Assembly (NCBI RefSeq): GCF_027270315.1
Contig: NZ_CP114413.1
Coordinates: 8,928,001 to 8,992,000, forward strand
Source of the DNA: Streptomyces cinnabarinus
GTDB lineage: Bacteria > Actinomycetota > Actinomycetes > Streptomycetales > Streptomycetaceae
Direction of reading: 5' to 3'
DNA length: 64,000 nt
Part shown: in pieces, positions 51,935 to 60,940 of the stretch
Position numbering within the stretch: the first letter of the stretch is position 1
How the letters are laid out: the number at the start of each line of letters is the position of its first letter
Notes under the pieces: generated by a model
What the model saw: only the letters and a program-made list of their open reading frames with translations
What the model was told of the DNA's origin: nothing
The model's database searches: none
Made by a program: the position numbers and the translations under genes

Positions 51935-54900
51935 TCAGGCGCCGACGCCGGTGCGGAAGCGGAAGAAGTACAAGCCCCCCTCCCCGCCCGCGGCGAGCAA
52001 CTCGGCAGTCTCCGACCAGGCGCACCACGAGAGATCGCCCTCGGTGCGCATGAGCGCGCGCCTGCGACCCGTGTGTGGATCCCAGACGATCAGCGCGCCG
52101 CCCGTGCCGCCCTCAGCCGTCGCCAGATGCTCGCCATCCGGGGACCAGCCCATGGCACGTGCGTGTCCCGTCAGCCGGTGTGCCGGGGTGTCTGCTCGGC
52201 AATTCCAGACGTGCACAGCTCCGTTGCGGGCGAGGACCGCGATGAGCCGCCCGTCCGGCGCCCAGGCCAGCTTGGCGGCGGGGCCGCCCGTCAATCGGAG
52301 TGTGTGCAGGAGCCCACGGCCCGCCGCGTCCCAGATCTGAACTTGGTGACGCGGTCCGGCGCTGCCTCTCAGGACAGCGAAGCGGCGGCCGTCGGGTGAC
52401 CAGGCCATCGCCCGTACCGCTCCTGCGCCGCTGGGCTGCACATGCGGGGTGGCCAGTGCGAACGGATCGCGCAACTGGACCCGCCCGTCAGTGCCGACAA
52501 GAGCCAGCAGGGCTCCGTCCGGCGACCACACCGGGACACCCACCCCGTGGCCGACGCTCACGGCGCTCGCACTGCGGTGGTCCCAGCAGCGAAGCATGCC
52601 CGCGCCGTCCACGGTCGCCACATGGACTCCGTCGGGCGACCACGACATCGCCTCGACCGCCCCGGTGTGCCCGGTGAGCGGTGGGGCGGCGGCTCCCGTG
52701 CTCGTGTCCCAGAGATTCACTGTGCCCACTGCGTTGGATACGGCGAGCCACCGACCGTCGGGGCACCACAGCAGCCGGCGTCCCCCCTGTGAAGGCCCCG
52801 ACAGTTCTCGGACCACCTCGCCCGTACGCCCGTCCCACACCCGCACCACAGCACCAGGGTCCGAAAGATCCCCGAGCGTTGCCAGATATGTCCCTATGGG
52901 CGCCCAGGCGAACCTGCTCATCGCGACGGCACGCGCGCCGGGCGTCGCCACGGTCGGGGTCGCCACAGCCGGGACGGAGGCCGAGCGCCAGATCCGCAGT
53001 CGGCCGGAGTGATCGACGATCGCGAGGCGAGCGCCGTCAGGTGACCACTGGGCCGCGGTCCCTCCGGGAAGGCTGTGTGACGCGACGGTGTCCGCGCTCC
53101 AAAGGCGCACGGCGTTGCGGGTGCGCACGAGGAGGGTGCTGCCGTCGGGGGACCACCGCACGTCTTCCGGGGTCCCTTGCGCGCTGAGCGTACGGACCAT
53201 TGCACCCGTCCGCGCCTCCCACACGTGTACCTCGCCCGCCACGTCGGCCGCGGCGAACCTGCCACCGTCGCTCGACCAGGTCACGGTATGACCGACGAGC
53301 CCCGGGCCCGTGAGGATGTGCAGAACCGCGCCGCTCGCGGTGTCCCACAGCCGTGCTGTGCGCAGGCCGTCCAGGGTCAGCAGCCGACTGCCGTCCGTGG
53401 ACCAGATGGTGCGACGCACAGGAGACGAATCGTCGGATCGGAACTCGGCCCCATGCCCCGCCAGGGAATGAGCGAGCGTCAGCCCAGCCACGTGCCACAG
53501 ACGCACGTACTCGCTGCCGTCCGTGGTGGCGAGCATCCCCCCGTCAGGTGACCAGGCGACCGAGTGCGCGACGCCCACATGACCGACCAACGGCGCCGGG
53601 CTGTCCCCTTCACCGGCCTTCAGGCGTTCCGCCGACCACACTTGCACAGACGTCCCATGGTCCGTACCGGCCAGCAGGTCGCCACTCGCAGACCAGGCCA
53701 GCTGCGCGAGCGGCCCACCGGGCGAGCGCAACGCGCAGACCGCGTCGCCGGTCGCGGGATCCCACAGGCGGGCGTTCAGACCGATGACCCGAGTGAGCAA
53801 GTACGTGCTGTCCGGGGACCACATGAGGTCCAGCACGTCATGGGCGAGGACGCGAACCGACCCTGTCTGCAGATCCCACACCTGTGCGGTGCCGCCCAGC
53901 TCCCACCCATCGCCTGCAGCAGTGCGTGCGTCGAAGGACGTGCCCAGAGTGCGCGTACCGGAGAGAGCGGCGAGGAAGCAGCTGTCCGGGGACCAGGCCA
54001 GCAGTCGCACGGACTTGTCCGGCGTAAGAACATGGGACAACTCTCCGGTGACCGGATTCCACACCCGCACGCCCCCGTTGTGCCCGAGGGCTGACAGACG
54101 CCTGCCGTCCGGGGACCAAGCAGGTGCGTATGCCCTCGTGGAGGAACTGGTCAGCGTGCGCTCCAGGGCGGGATGCGGCGTGTCGGGTAGGGCGTTGTTG
54201 TTGACCAGCCGCGGCTGGGTGCGCGCGGCTGACAGCTCCTCGATCTGGTCCCGCCACAGCGGGACATGGGCGAGGCGGCTGTACAGAACATCGAAGAGCG
54301 AGTGCGCCGGCTCGGTGGGGGACAGCAGGTGGGTCGAAGCGCCGAGCACGCGGATGGCCGCCTCCAGGACCCCGTCCGGATCGGGCAGTTCGGCAAGGTC
54401 GGCATGCGGGGCGTTGGGCGCTGTGCTCAGCCGTGATCCGATCCACCGCAGATCGGTCGCGGTCCCACGTGCCTCCGCGTCGTACCCAGCTTCGACCAAG
54501 TGGCGGATCAGATGATTCAGTGCGTAGTTCGAGCGCAGTTCCCACCATGCGGTGGGCGTCCGGCCGCTACCGCCGTCTTCGAGAGCCTGCCGCAGGCCCC
54601 TGACAAGACATCTGCTCGCGGCGGCGATGCCGTGCGCTCCCAGCTCCCGTCGCAGGTGGTCGCGGATGACGTCGTGCAGCACCAGCGAGACGGCGTCGTG
54701 GTGGTTCATCGTCACGAGGGAGAGTTCCGCGAGGCGCTGACACAGGGTGTGGGCGGTGATCTGGTCGAGTCTGTTGCCCTGACTCCACAGGGCGGTGACG
54801 ACCGCCAGGGGAATCGCTTCGTTGCCGGCGAAGATCCCCAGTCGTGCGAAGCACTCCTCGCTGCCGGGCGGGAGCAGTTTCGTGCCGGCCTCGATGGTGG

Positions 54901-55987
54901 CCCGCACTATGCGCCTGCGCCGGGCACTGTCGTCCAGGTCCGTGGCGGGGTCGTACTCCATGCCCGACACTCCAGGAGCCGCGGGTCCCGCCGCGTCGAT
55001 CAACGCCACCAGCTCTGCGGCGGCTTCGGCGTAGGGCCTGGTGGTGAAGCGCATGGCATGGGAGGAGATGAATCCACAGGCGAGGTTGAGCAGCAGGGGC
55101 CAGCAGTCGGTGACCCGCAGAAGTTCCCTGACTGTGCTGGTGGGCACGGCTCCCGGCTCCAGTCCGTGCAAAAGCACGGCTTCCGCTTGCTCCCTGGTCA
55201 TGCGGTCGACCTTTACGGTGGCCGCGGTGCTGGGCAGCAGCGTCGGCGACCGGGTCGAGATGAGCCGGGCGCAGGCGGGGCCACCGGTAAGGAAGGGCAG
55301 CAACTGCTGCTCATACCAGACGTCGTCGAGTGCCAGCAGACTCCGCGGCAGCTCATCCAACAGTCGGCCCAGCTCGGCACCGGCCATCTCCGGATCGGTG
55401 TAACCCGGGTTCCTCCCTGTCAGGTTGAGGATCAAGTTGTTCACTTTGTCCGCGATCGCGGCGGACGTCTTGGTGTCACGGCCGAGGCTGATCGTGAAGA
55501 CGCGGTTGCTGAAGCAAGCGCGGACGGACGGGTGTTCGCACACACGCCTGTAGAGGACGGTCTTACCGAAGCCACCCGCTCCGTAGAGCCCGACGACTCG
55601 CATTTCTGCTCCCCGCTCTGCACGGGCGGTCAACGCCTCGACCAGGGCCCTCGTCTCCTCAACGCGGTCCACCACCCAGTCGCCCGCGTCCGGGGAGAGC
55701 AGCACGGGCCGTCCGTTCCGGGCGGGGTCGCGCAAGGGCGTGTCGCTGTCCATGGCGATCTGTGCCTGCTGGACGCGCCAGGCGATCACACCGAGCGCCC
55801 CCGCCACCACAACCGCGGCGGCCGCCACTCTGAGAGGGTGATCCCGGGCGGGCTGCAGCCAGCCGGGGAGGTTCGCGAGAGCATTGATCTCGTTGCCCGC
55901 CACGGCTCCCACTGCAGCAACCAGCGGCACCATCATCAACAACAACACGCTGACGGCAGAGGTCAGTCGGGGCAGTCTTCTTCGCAT
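51935..55987 (-). CDS. Apaf-1-like NB-ARC-WD40 protein with N-terminal membrane anchor
   Basis: 1350 aa from ATG 55987 (GGGGG upstream; a GTG at 56023 would add 12). Two TM helices at about 9-31 and 52-70. NB-ARC domain: Walker A GAGGFGKT (136-143), Walker B LLALDDVW (217-224), ARLISTRSPTLLP as sensor 1, and a winged helix with CFARLGIFAGNEAIPLAVV. A helical linker is at about 470-610. From about 615 to the end there are 16 or 17 WD repeats, each with the bacterial WSPDG turn and LWD/VWD ending. No caspase, TIR or other effector is fused or adjacent; partner unknown. Membrane-bound oligomerising STAND switch, probably a stress or phage sensor. Divergent from an ADP-ribosylglycohydrolase. Confidence 0.88.
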   Translation of the reverse strand: MRRRLPRLTSAVSVLLLMMVPLVAAVGAVAGNEINALANLPGWLQPARDHPLRVAAAAVVVAGALGVIAWRVQQAQIAMDSDTPLRDPARNGRPVLLSPDAGDWVVDRVEETRALVEALTARAERGAEMRVVGLYGAGGFGKTVLYRRVCEHPSVRACFSNRVFTISLGRDTKTSAAIADKVNNLILNLTGRNPGYTDPEMAGAELGRLLDELPRSLLALDDVWYEQQLLPFLTGGPACARLISTRSPTLLPSTAATVKVDRMTREQAEAVLLHGLEPGAVPTSTVRELLRVTDCWPLLLNLACGFISSHAMRFTTRPYAEAAAELVALIDAAGPAAPGVSGMEYDPATDLDDSARRRRIVRATIEAGTKLLPPGSEECFARLGIFAGNEAIPLAVVTALWSQGNRLDQITAHTLCQRLAELSLVTMNHHDAVSLVLHDVIRDHLRRELGAHGIAAASRCLVRGLRQALEDGGSGRTPTAWWELRSNYALNHLIRHLVEAGYDAEARGTATDLRWIGSRLSTAPNAPHADLAELPDPDGVLEAAIRVLGASTHLLSPTEPAHSLFDVLYSRLAHVPLWRDQIEELSAARTQPRLVNNNALPDTPHPALERTLTSSSTRAYAPAWSPDGRRLSALGHNGGVRVWNPVTGELSHVLTPDKSVRLLAWSPDSCFLAALSGTRTLGTSFDARTAAGDGWELGGTAQVWDLQTGSVRVLAHDVLDLMWSPDSTYLLTRVIGLNARLWDPATGDAVCALRSPGGPLAQLAWSASGDLLAGTDHGTSVQVWSAERLKAGEGDSPAPLVGHVGVAHSVAWSPDGGMLATTDGSEYVRLWHVAGLTLAHSLAGHGAEFRSDDSSPVRRTIWSTDGSRLLTLDGLRTARLWDTASGAVLHILTGPGLVGHTVTWSSDGGRFAAADVAGEVHVWEARTGAMVRTLSAQGTPEDVRWSPDGSTLLVRTRNAVRLWSADTVASHSLPGGTAAQWSPDGARLAIVDHSGRLRIWRSASVPAVATPTVATPGARAVAMSRFAWAPIGTYLATLGDLSDPGAVVRVWDGRTGEVVRELSGPSQGGRRLLWCPDGRWLAVSNAVGTVNLWDTSTGAAAPPLTGHTGAVEAMSWSPDGVHVATVDGAGMLRCWDHRSASAVSVGHGVGVPVWSPDGALLALVGTDGRVQLRDPFALATPHVQPSGAGAVRAMAWSPDGRRFAVLRGSAGPRHQVQIWDAAGRGLLHTLRLTGGPAAKLAWAPDGRLIAVLARNGAVHVWNCRADTPAHRLTGHARAMGWSPDGEHLATAEGGTGGALIVWDPHTGRRRALMRTEGDLSWCAWSETAELLAAGGEGGLYFFRFRTGVGA

Positions 55988-56321
55988 GAGGCCCCCGGGC
56001 GCGGCTACGGCTTTGCAGACCACGGAAGTCTGCTATAGCGCCCATGCCCCACGCAGCCGAACAAGCCGCGGCGTGACAGGACGGTCAGGCGAATCCAACG
56101 GTCCCGTCCGCTTCTGCGTTCATCCGGGCACGTGCCAAGTGTGACCTCGGACTGATTCATTGCTGACGTGCATCGGTACGGCGCTGGCCTTCAGCATCGC
56201 GCCGCTCGCTGGGACACTCGCCGACCTGGTCCTTGGCATCTGGCCCGGCCTGAGGATCTCCTTGGCATACCTGTGCCGAAACCGGGGTGCGGGAGCGCGG
56301 TTGCGCTGCGAAACTGCCACG

Positions 56322-57233
56322 ATGATCACCATGCCTGGCGCCGTGCTGGACTCGTTGCACGGACTCGCTTTCGGGGACGCGTTCGGCGACCAGTGGTTCG
56401 GCATCCTGCGCCGGGACGGGCCGGCGGCCCTGGAGGCGCGGACCTTGCCCGCGGATCCACTGTGGCGGTGGAGCGACGACACCGCCCAGGCGGTCGTCCT
56501 TGTCCAGGAACTCGCCGTCGGCGGCGGCACCGTCGACCAGGACCGCCTTGCCGGGCGCTTCGCGGCTGCCTACGCCGACGACACGCATCGAGGCTACGGC
56601 GCCTCGATGCACGACGTGCTCCGCCGGATCGGCGCGGGCGAGCCCTGGCAGGACGTGGTTGCCGGTCAGTTCGGCGGCCAGGGCTCCTGGGGCAACGGTG
56701 CGGCGATGCGTGCCGCGCCGCTCGGCGCCTGGCACGCCGCGGACCTCGACGCGGCCGCCGAGCAGGCAGCCCGCCAGAGCGTGGTCTCGCACCACCACCC
56801 GGAGGCGGTGGCCGCAGCGGTGGCCGTCGCCCTTGCCGCCGCCTTGGCGACCAGTGGCCGGGGCGAGGCCGCTGCGGCCCGCCCGGACTTCCTTCACGCC
56901 GTCGCCGAACGCCTCCCCGACAGTGACGTTCGGTCGGGAGTGCGGGTCGCGGCCCGGATGTCGGAACGCACCTCGGTCCGGCACGCCGCGCAGGTCCTGG
57001 GATCCGGCTACCGGATGTCGGGGCCCGACACCGTCCCGTTCGCCCTGTGGTGCGCGGCGACGCACCTTGACGACCTGCACGAGGGCCTGTGGCTCACGGT
57101 CGCAGGGCGCGGCGACATCGACACGACCTCCGCCATCGCGGGCGGGGTGATCGCCGCCCGAACGGGAGTCGCCGCACTGCCCCCTGCCTGGCACGCGGCC
57201 CGCGAACCGCTGCCCTTGATCGCGTCGGAGTGA
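56322..57233 (+). CDS. ADP-ribosylglycohydrolase family protein
   Basis: 303 aa from ATG 56322 (ATG 56331 three codons later is also possible; no clear ribosome site). ARH family motifs: LAFGDAFGDQWFG at the N-terminus, LWRWSDDTAQ (D-D-T metal ligands, about 46-55), GNGAAMRAAPLG, and GRGDIDTTSAIAGGVIAA (D-x-D-T metal ligands, about 265-282). Hydrolyses ADP-ribose from proteins or small molecules using two Mg2+ ions. Divergent from the NB-ARC-WD40 gene; a role in the same pathway is possible but not shown. Confidence 0.9.
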   Translation: MITMPGAVLDSLHGLAFGDAFGDQWFGILRRDGPAALEARTLPADPLWRWSDDTAQAVVLVQELAVGGGTVDQDRLAGRFAAAYADDTHRGYGASMHDVLRRIGAGEPWQDVVAGQFGGQGSWGNGAAMRAAPLGAWHAADLDAAAEQAARQSVVSHHHPEAVAAAVAVALAAALATSGRGEAAAARPDFLHAVAERLPDSDVRSGVRVAARMSERTSVRHAAQVLGSGYRMSGPDTVPFALWCAATHLDDLHEGLWLTVAGRGDIDTTSAIAGGVIAARTGVAALPPAWHAAREPLPLIASE

Positions 57234-57273
57234 GCACCTGCCCCGTGCGCCTGCCGTAGCGCAGGCTCGCTGT

Positions 57274-57351
57274 CCTTGCCAGGACCACAGCCTTGGACCT
57301 GTACGCCCCGTGAAACCCGGTGGCGTCCGCTGGCACCAGGTCCTGGCAAGG
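57274..57351. repeat. 13-bp perfect inverted repeat flanking 52 bp
   Basis: CCTTGCCAGGACC at 57274-57286 and GGTCCTGGCAAGG at 57339-57351, in the 177-bp gap between two convergent genes. A smaller hairpin (GCCTGC/GCAGGC) lies at about 57250-57267. Could be a large-loop terminator, a small RNA structure, or a remnant mobile element end pair. Confidence 0.75.
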
Positions 57352-57410
57352 CTCGTGCCCGTTCCCGAGACGGTCCCGCCACGCTGTTCCCCTTCGTGCA
57401 GAACGGCGCG

Positions 57411-57632
57411 TCATTCGCCCGCAGGGGCCTCGGCTTCCCAGCGCAGCAGGTCGCCCGGCTGGCACTTGAGCACCTCGCAGAGCGCGGCGAGCGTCGCGAA
57501 GCGCACCGCCTTGGCACGGCCGTTCTTGAGTACTGCCAGATTGGCGGGGGTGATCCCCACCCGGTCCGCGAGGTCGCCCACGGACATCTTCCGCCGGGCC
57601 AGCATCACGTCGATGTCGACGACGATCGGCAT
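57411..57632 (-). CDS. Cro/CI-type HTH regulator (YozG-like)
   Basis: 73 aa, a single HTH: MLARRKMSVGDLADRVGITPANLAVLKNGRAKAVRFATLAAL, with the recognition helix TPANLAVLKNGR, followed by CEVLKCQPGDLLRWE. This short XRE type is commonly paired with DUF2975 membrane proteins. ATG 57632 overlaps the stop of the DUF2975 gene. Probably autoregulates the pair through the palindrome at 58156. Confidence 0.9.
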   Translation of the reverse strand: MPIVVDIDVMLARRKMSVGDLADRVGITPANLAVLKNGRAKAVRFATLAALCEVLKCQPGDLLRWEAEAPAGE

Positions 57633-58123
57633 CAGATCACCACGTCCAACTCGGCTTGCATCTGCGCCGCTTCGACGTCGCGCGCGACGGCCTGGGCGAG
57701 CAGCATCCGCAGCACGAGCACGAGGAGCGCGACCCCGAGGATGGCCACGCCCACCCCGGCCATGATGACGGTGACGCCCGGGTCCTCCCGCTGGCCCGGA
57801 GCGTTGACGGCCGTGACCGTGAACCACACGAGGGCAGCCGCCACGATCGCGCCGATCACGCCGTCCACGTACCGGAAGGCGGCGTGGGAGAACACAGTTC
57901 CGCGGCGCACCATCGTCACCAGCCGCCATACGCAGACCAGGGCGACCTGGACCGAGACCATGCCCAGGATCGTGAGCACGCGCAGCGCGGTCAGGGGGAG
58001 CGATCCGTCCTCCGGATCGCTCCCACTGACCAATACCCACACCATCAAGGTCTGCACGAACCCGGTGCCGGCGAGCACCACCACGAGCACGGCGCGCAGC
58101 GCACGCACGGTCAGTTTGCCCAT
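57632..58123 (-). CDS. DUF2975 family membrane protein
   Basis: 163 aa from ATG 58123 (GGAAGGG upstream; ATG 58138 would add 5 residues). Four transmembrane helices: about 10-32, 46-66, 86-107 and 118-142. The family is always small and membrane-bound, and usually forms a two-gene unit with an XRE regulator, as here (1-bp ATGA overlap). Such pairs behave as membrane-tethered switches in Bacillus and Streptomyces; the signal is unknown. Confidence 0.88.
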   Translation of the reverse strand: MGKLTVRALRAVLVVVLAGTGFVQTLMVWVLVSGSDPEDGSLPLTALRVLTILGMVSVQVALVCVWRLVTMVRRGTVFSHAAFRYVDGVIGAIVAAALVWFTVTAVNAPGQREDPGVTVIMAGVGVAILGVALLVLVLRMLLAQAVARDVEAAQMQAELDVVI

Positions 58124-58155
58124 GACCCTTCCTTCCATCGAATCACGATGAAAAG

Positions 58156-58172
58156 CTATCGATATTCGATAG
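58156..58172. promoter_or_regulatory. Palindromic operator upstream of the DUF2975/XRE pair
   Basis: CTATCGATATTCGATAG: 7-bp perfect arms and a 3-base centre, AT-rich in a GC-rich region, 33 bases before the DUF2975 start codon. Likely site of the XRE protein encoded by the second gene. Confidence 0.65.
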
Positions 58173-58221
58173 GTGGCGCAAGTGTTGGCGCGGGGAGGGG
58201 CGGGTTTCGGGTTTCGCCCCG

Positions 58222-59160
58222 CTAGCGCGCTTCGATGAAGCGGGTCAGGTGCTGGTCGTTGAGCTGAACGTGGCGCGCGGCGAGTGCCTGCTCGATGTGC
58301 GGCACCTGACTCGCGCCGACGATCGGATGGATGCCCTGTCGCATCAGCCATGCGAGGACAACCTGGTTCGGGGTGGCGGAGAGTTCGTCGGCGACCTCCT
58401 TCAGGACGACGAGGACCCGTGCGGTCCCGGGGTGTTCGTAGGTGGTGGGCAGCGGCTTGTCCGCGCGTTCGTATGAGCCCCACAGAAGTGCGGTGTAGGA
58501 CCACACGCTCAGTCCCTCCGCCGCCGCGAGGTCCAGGTCCTCGTCGGTGAGCATCCGATGGCCGGCTTCAGCCACGGGGGTGAGGGGTCGCGGCTGGAGG
58601 ATCGAGTGGCGCAGTTGCAGGGCCGTCCACGGCTCAACGCCCTGCTCTCGTGCGAGTGACCGGGCACGCTCGACGCGCCAGGCGGCATGGTTGGCCGCTC
58701 CGACCCGCAAGGCCGTCCCCTTGGTGACGAGTTCACCGAACGCGCCGACGGTCTCTTCCAACGGCACAGTGCGGTCTTCGGCGTGGGCCCAGAGGAGGTC
58801 GACATGGTCGACGTCGAGCCGTCTCAGGCTTTCCTTGAAGCCGGCGTGGACGGCGGACGCGGAGAGTCCTTCCGCACTCTCCGGCCACACGTGCGGGGTC
58901 AGCGGGTTGTGCCGGACCTTGGTCGCGATCCGCACCCGCTCGCGCATGCCCGGGCGGGCTCGCAGCCATGCGCCGATGACACGTTCACTCGCGCCGCCGA
59001 GGCCTGCGGGGTCGTTCCAGAAGGAGTAGCAGTTGGCGGTGTCGAGCCAGAGGCCGCCGCCGGCCACGAAGGAGTCCAGGATCGCGAAGGCCCGGTCAGG
59101 GTCGATGTGGGTGCCGAAGTCCATGGTCCCGAGGACGATCTGGGGATCGGTGAGGTTCAT
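58222..59160 (-). CDS. Aldo/keto reductase
   Basis: 312 aa from ATG 59160. TIM-barrel NADPH-dependent reductase: IVLGTMDFGTHID, LWLDTANCYSFW with the catalytic Asp/Tyr, IATKVRHNPL with Lys, and VDLLWAHAEDRTVPLEETV with the active-site His. The pyrophosphate-binding end HPIVGASQVPHIEQAL is near residue 275. Reduces aldehydes or ketones; substrate unknown. The promoter just upstream has MerR-type geometry (19-bp spacer), placing the transcript start at or next to the ATG, so translation is probably leaderless. Confidence 0.9.
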   Translation of the reverse strand: MNLTDPQIVLGTMDFGTHIDPDRAFAILDSFVAGGGLWLDTANCYSFWNDPAGLGGASERVIGAWLRARPGMRERVRIATKVRHNPLTPHVWPESAEGLSASAVHAGFKESLRRLDVDHVDLLWAHAEDRTVPLEETVGAFGELVTKGTALRVGAANHAAWRVERARSLAREQGVEPWTALQLRHSILQPRPLTPVAEAGHRMLTDEDLDLAAAEGLSVWSYTALLWGSYERADKPLPTTYEHPGTARVLVVLKEVADELSATPNQVVLAWLMRQGIHPIVGASQVPHIEQALAARHVQLNDQHLTRFIEAR

Positions 59161-59167
59161 GCCCTCC

Positions 59168-59198
59168 ATGCTCGGATTTGGAGTGCTCTCCAAGTCAA
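59168..59198 (-). promoter_or_regulatory. MerR-type promoter/operator of the aldo/keto reductase gene
   Basis: On the minus strand: -35 TTGACT (59198-59193), a 19-bp spacer, and -10-like GAGCAT (59173-59168). The spacer contains the inverted repeat TTGGAG-AGCA-CTCCAA (59193-59178). A 19-bp spacer with a palindrome between the elements is the hallmark of MerR-family activation. No MerR gene is in the window. Confidence 0.6.
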
Positions 59199-59268
59199 CT
59201 GCCGGGGGAGAGCGGTGCCATCCACGCGAAGACGGTCCGCGTAAGATCACCGCTCAGGGGGTGGTGGC

Positions 59269-59922
59269 ATGGCCATGAGGAACTACCGGTGGTGCGTGGC
59301 GATCGCGGCGGCACTGCTGCTGGCCGGCTGCGGCGGTGGCGCGGAGAGCGACAGCGGGAACGGCAAGGCGACGGCGCTCACGAAGGAACAAGTACGCAAG
59401 ACACTGCCGGACGGTGAGGCCATGCCGGGCTGGAAGGAGTCCGATCCGCCCACGGCCGTCGAGATGGACAAGCTCTACCGTTCGCAGGCCTGCCCCATCA
59501 AGGACAACGCGGGCTGCGAGAACTCCCGCTCTTACGGCGTCTCGACCTTCCGGCGCGACGACAACGCTGCCATCGTGTCCTTTCTGATCGTCGCCTACGA
59601 CAGCGAACAGGCCGCCCGGAAGGCGTACGACGTGCTCTGGGACGGCTACTACGGCCAGAGGGCGGGACAGAGGGCCAAGACCTTCGGGATCGGCCCGATC
59701 GGTGACGAGCGCGACGCTCGATTCGGTTCCTCCGGTTTCCGCGGTGAGCCCGGAGCCGTGACCCAGACCCGGGTCGGCACGGTGCTGCTGTGGACCGAGG
59801 CGGCTTCCACGGAGAAGGGCGGCATCGACGAGGGCGGAGTCCGGGACCTGGCCATGGTGCTTGCCGAGCGGGCCCGGCAGGCCCAGAACGGCGACGCACC
59901 TTCCGCCGCGCTCGACGGTTGA
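59269..59922 (+). CDS. Secreted lipoprotein, hypothetical
   Basis: 217 aa. Signal sequence NYRWCVAIAAALLLAGCGGG with lipobox LLAGC at about 17-21, so acylated at that Cys. The mature part is soluble with an Asp/Gly/Lys-rich linker and a single domain (YGVSTFRRDDNAAIVSFLIVAYDSEQAARKAYDVL). Two Cys (SQACPIKDNAGCEN) may form a disulfide. Common in Streptomyces; function unknown. Confidence 0.8.
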   Translation: MAMRNYRWCVAIAAALLLAGCGGGAESDSGNGKATALTKEQVRKTLPDGEAMPGWKESDPPTAVEMDKLYRSQACPIKDNAGCENSRSYGVSTFRRDDNAAIVSFLIVAYDSEQAARKAYDVLWDGYYGQRAGQRAKTFGIGPIGDERDARFGSSGFRGEPGAVTQTRVGTVLLWTEAASTEKGGIDEGGVRDLAMVLAERARQAQNGDAPSAALDG

Positions 59923-60019
59923 TCGGGCGGCCACGCCGGAACCCGCCCCGCTGCTGAAGAGCAGAGGACTGACGTGTCACCCCAACCGAAACTTCAGCAG
60001 TCGCTCCACAGCATGGCGG

Positions 60020-60832
60020 TCACCAGCCGCCCCACGGAGCGGCGACCGCCTGACCGACGAGGAAGACGCCGATCGCCGCCACGAAGCCCGGGATCGCGAG
60101 GATGAGGACCATGACGAGCGTGTCCAGGACGCTGACGCGCGCCCTTGCGTAGCCGGGCCGCGCGGGGTCGTAGGTGACCTCGATCGGGTCCGTGCCACTG
60201 CCCGTCGTCTGGTACGTGTAGCTCTCGCCGGTGGCCGTCGTGTACGAGTACACCCGCCGCTTGTTGGTGTAGTGCGAGAACTGGGCCATGACGGTGATGC
60301 CGCGCCGATTGAGTCGCCAGTCCTCCACGTTCGTCCGGGTTCCGGCGTAGATCATGAAACACCCGGCGTACAGCGCGACCGAACCGCCGAGCAGTGCGGC
60401 GACCTGTTCCCCGCCCCCGGCCGTGCCCACGGCCGCCACCAGCCCGGCATAGAGCAGGGCGCCCACCGCGGCGACGGGTCTGAGCCCGGAGAACCATCCC
60501 GTGCTCCGGCCGGGCAGCGGACGAACGTCCATCAGTGACAGACCGTCCACGGGCTCGGCGTCACCGTCGGGCGGCGGCAGCAGACGACCGACCGCCTGCC
60601 CGAAGGCGGCGGCGCCCGCCTCGGAGACCCCCTCGACGCGGTAGACCACCGGCTGGCCTCCACCCAGCAGTTCGATCGCGACGGCGCGTCCGTCCGCCCG
60701 TACCTCCGCAATCGCTTCCACCGGTATGCGGAACTCCTCGGCGGGCGTCCGCAGCACTACCACCTGACCATCAAGGCGGAGCGCCGTACCCCTCTTTCCT
60801 CGCAGAACCAGCGCGGCAGCCGTAGACGCCAT
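60020..60832 (-). CDS. Hypothetical membrane protein with DUF3592-like C-terminus
   Basis: 270 aa. The N-terminal 85 residues form a PH-like soluble domain (LRLDGQVVVLRTPAEEFRIPVEAIAEV). Two TM helices are at about 120-140 and 146-165. A conserved beta region with YTTATGESYTYQTTGSGTDPIEVTYDP follows, and a third TM at about 240-262. The segment resembles DUF3592 proteins. Role unknown. Confidence 0.8.
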   Translation of the reverse strand: MASTAAALVLRGKRGTALRLDGQVVVLRTPAEEFRIPVEAIAEVRADGRAVAIELLGGGQPVVYRVEGVSEAGAAAFGQAVGRLLPPPDGDAEPVDGLSLMDVRPLPGRSTGWFSGLRPVAAVGALLYAGLVAAVGTAGGGEQVAALLGGSVALYAGCFMIYAGTRTNVEDWRLNRRGITVMAQFSHYTNKRRVYSYTTATGESYTYQTTGSGTDPIEVTYDPARPGYARARVSVLDTLVMVLILAIPGFVAAIGVFLVGQAVAAPWGGW

Positions 60833-60940
60833 CCCCGTAACTCCCCCTCGACAGGCCCGTCTTCAAAGCGGGGCACATCCTAATCGGGCCGGTCTGCGAT
60901 GGTGATCGCAGACCGTCTCCCGCTTCTTGGAGTGGGAAGG

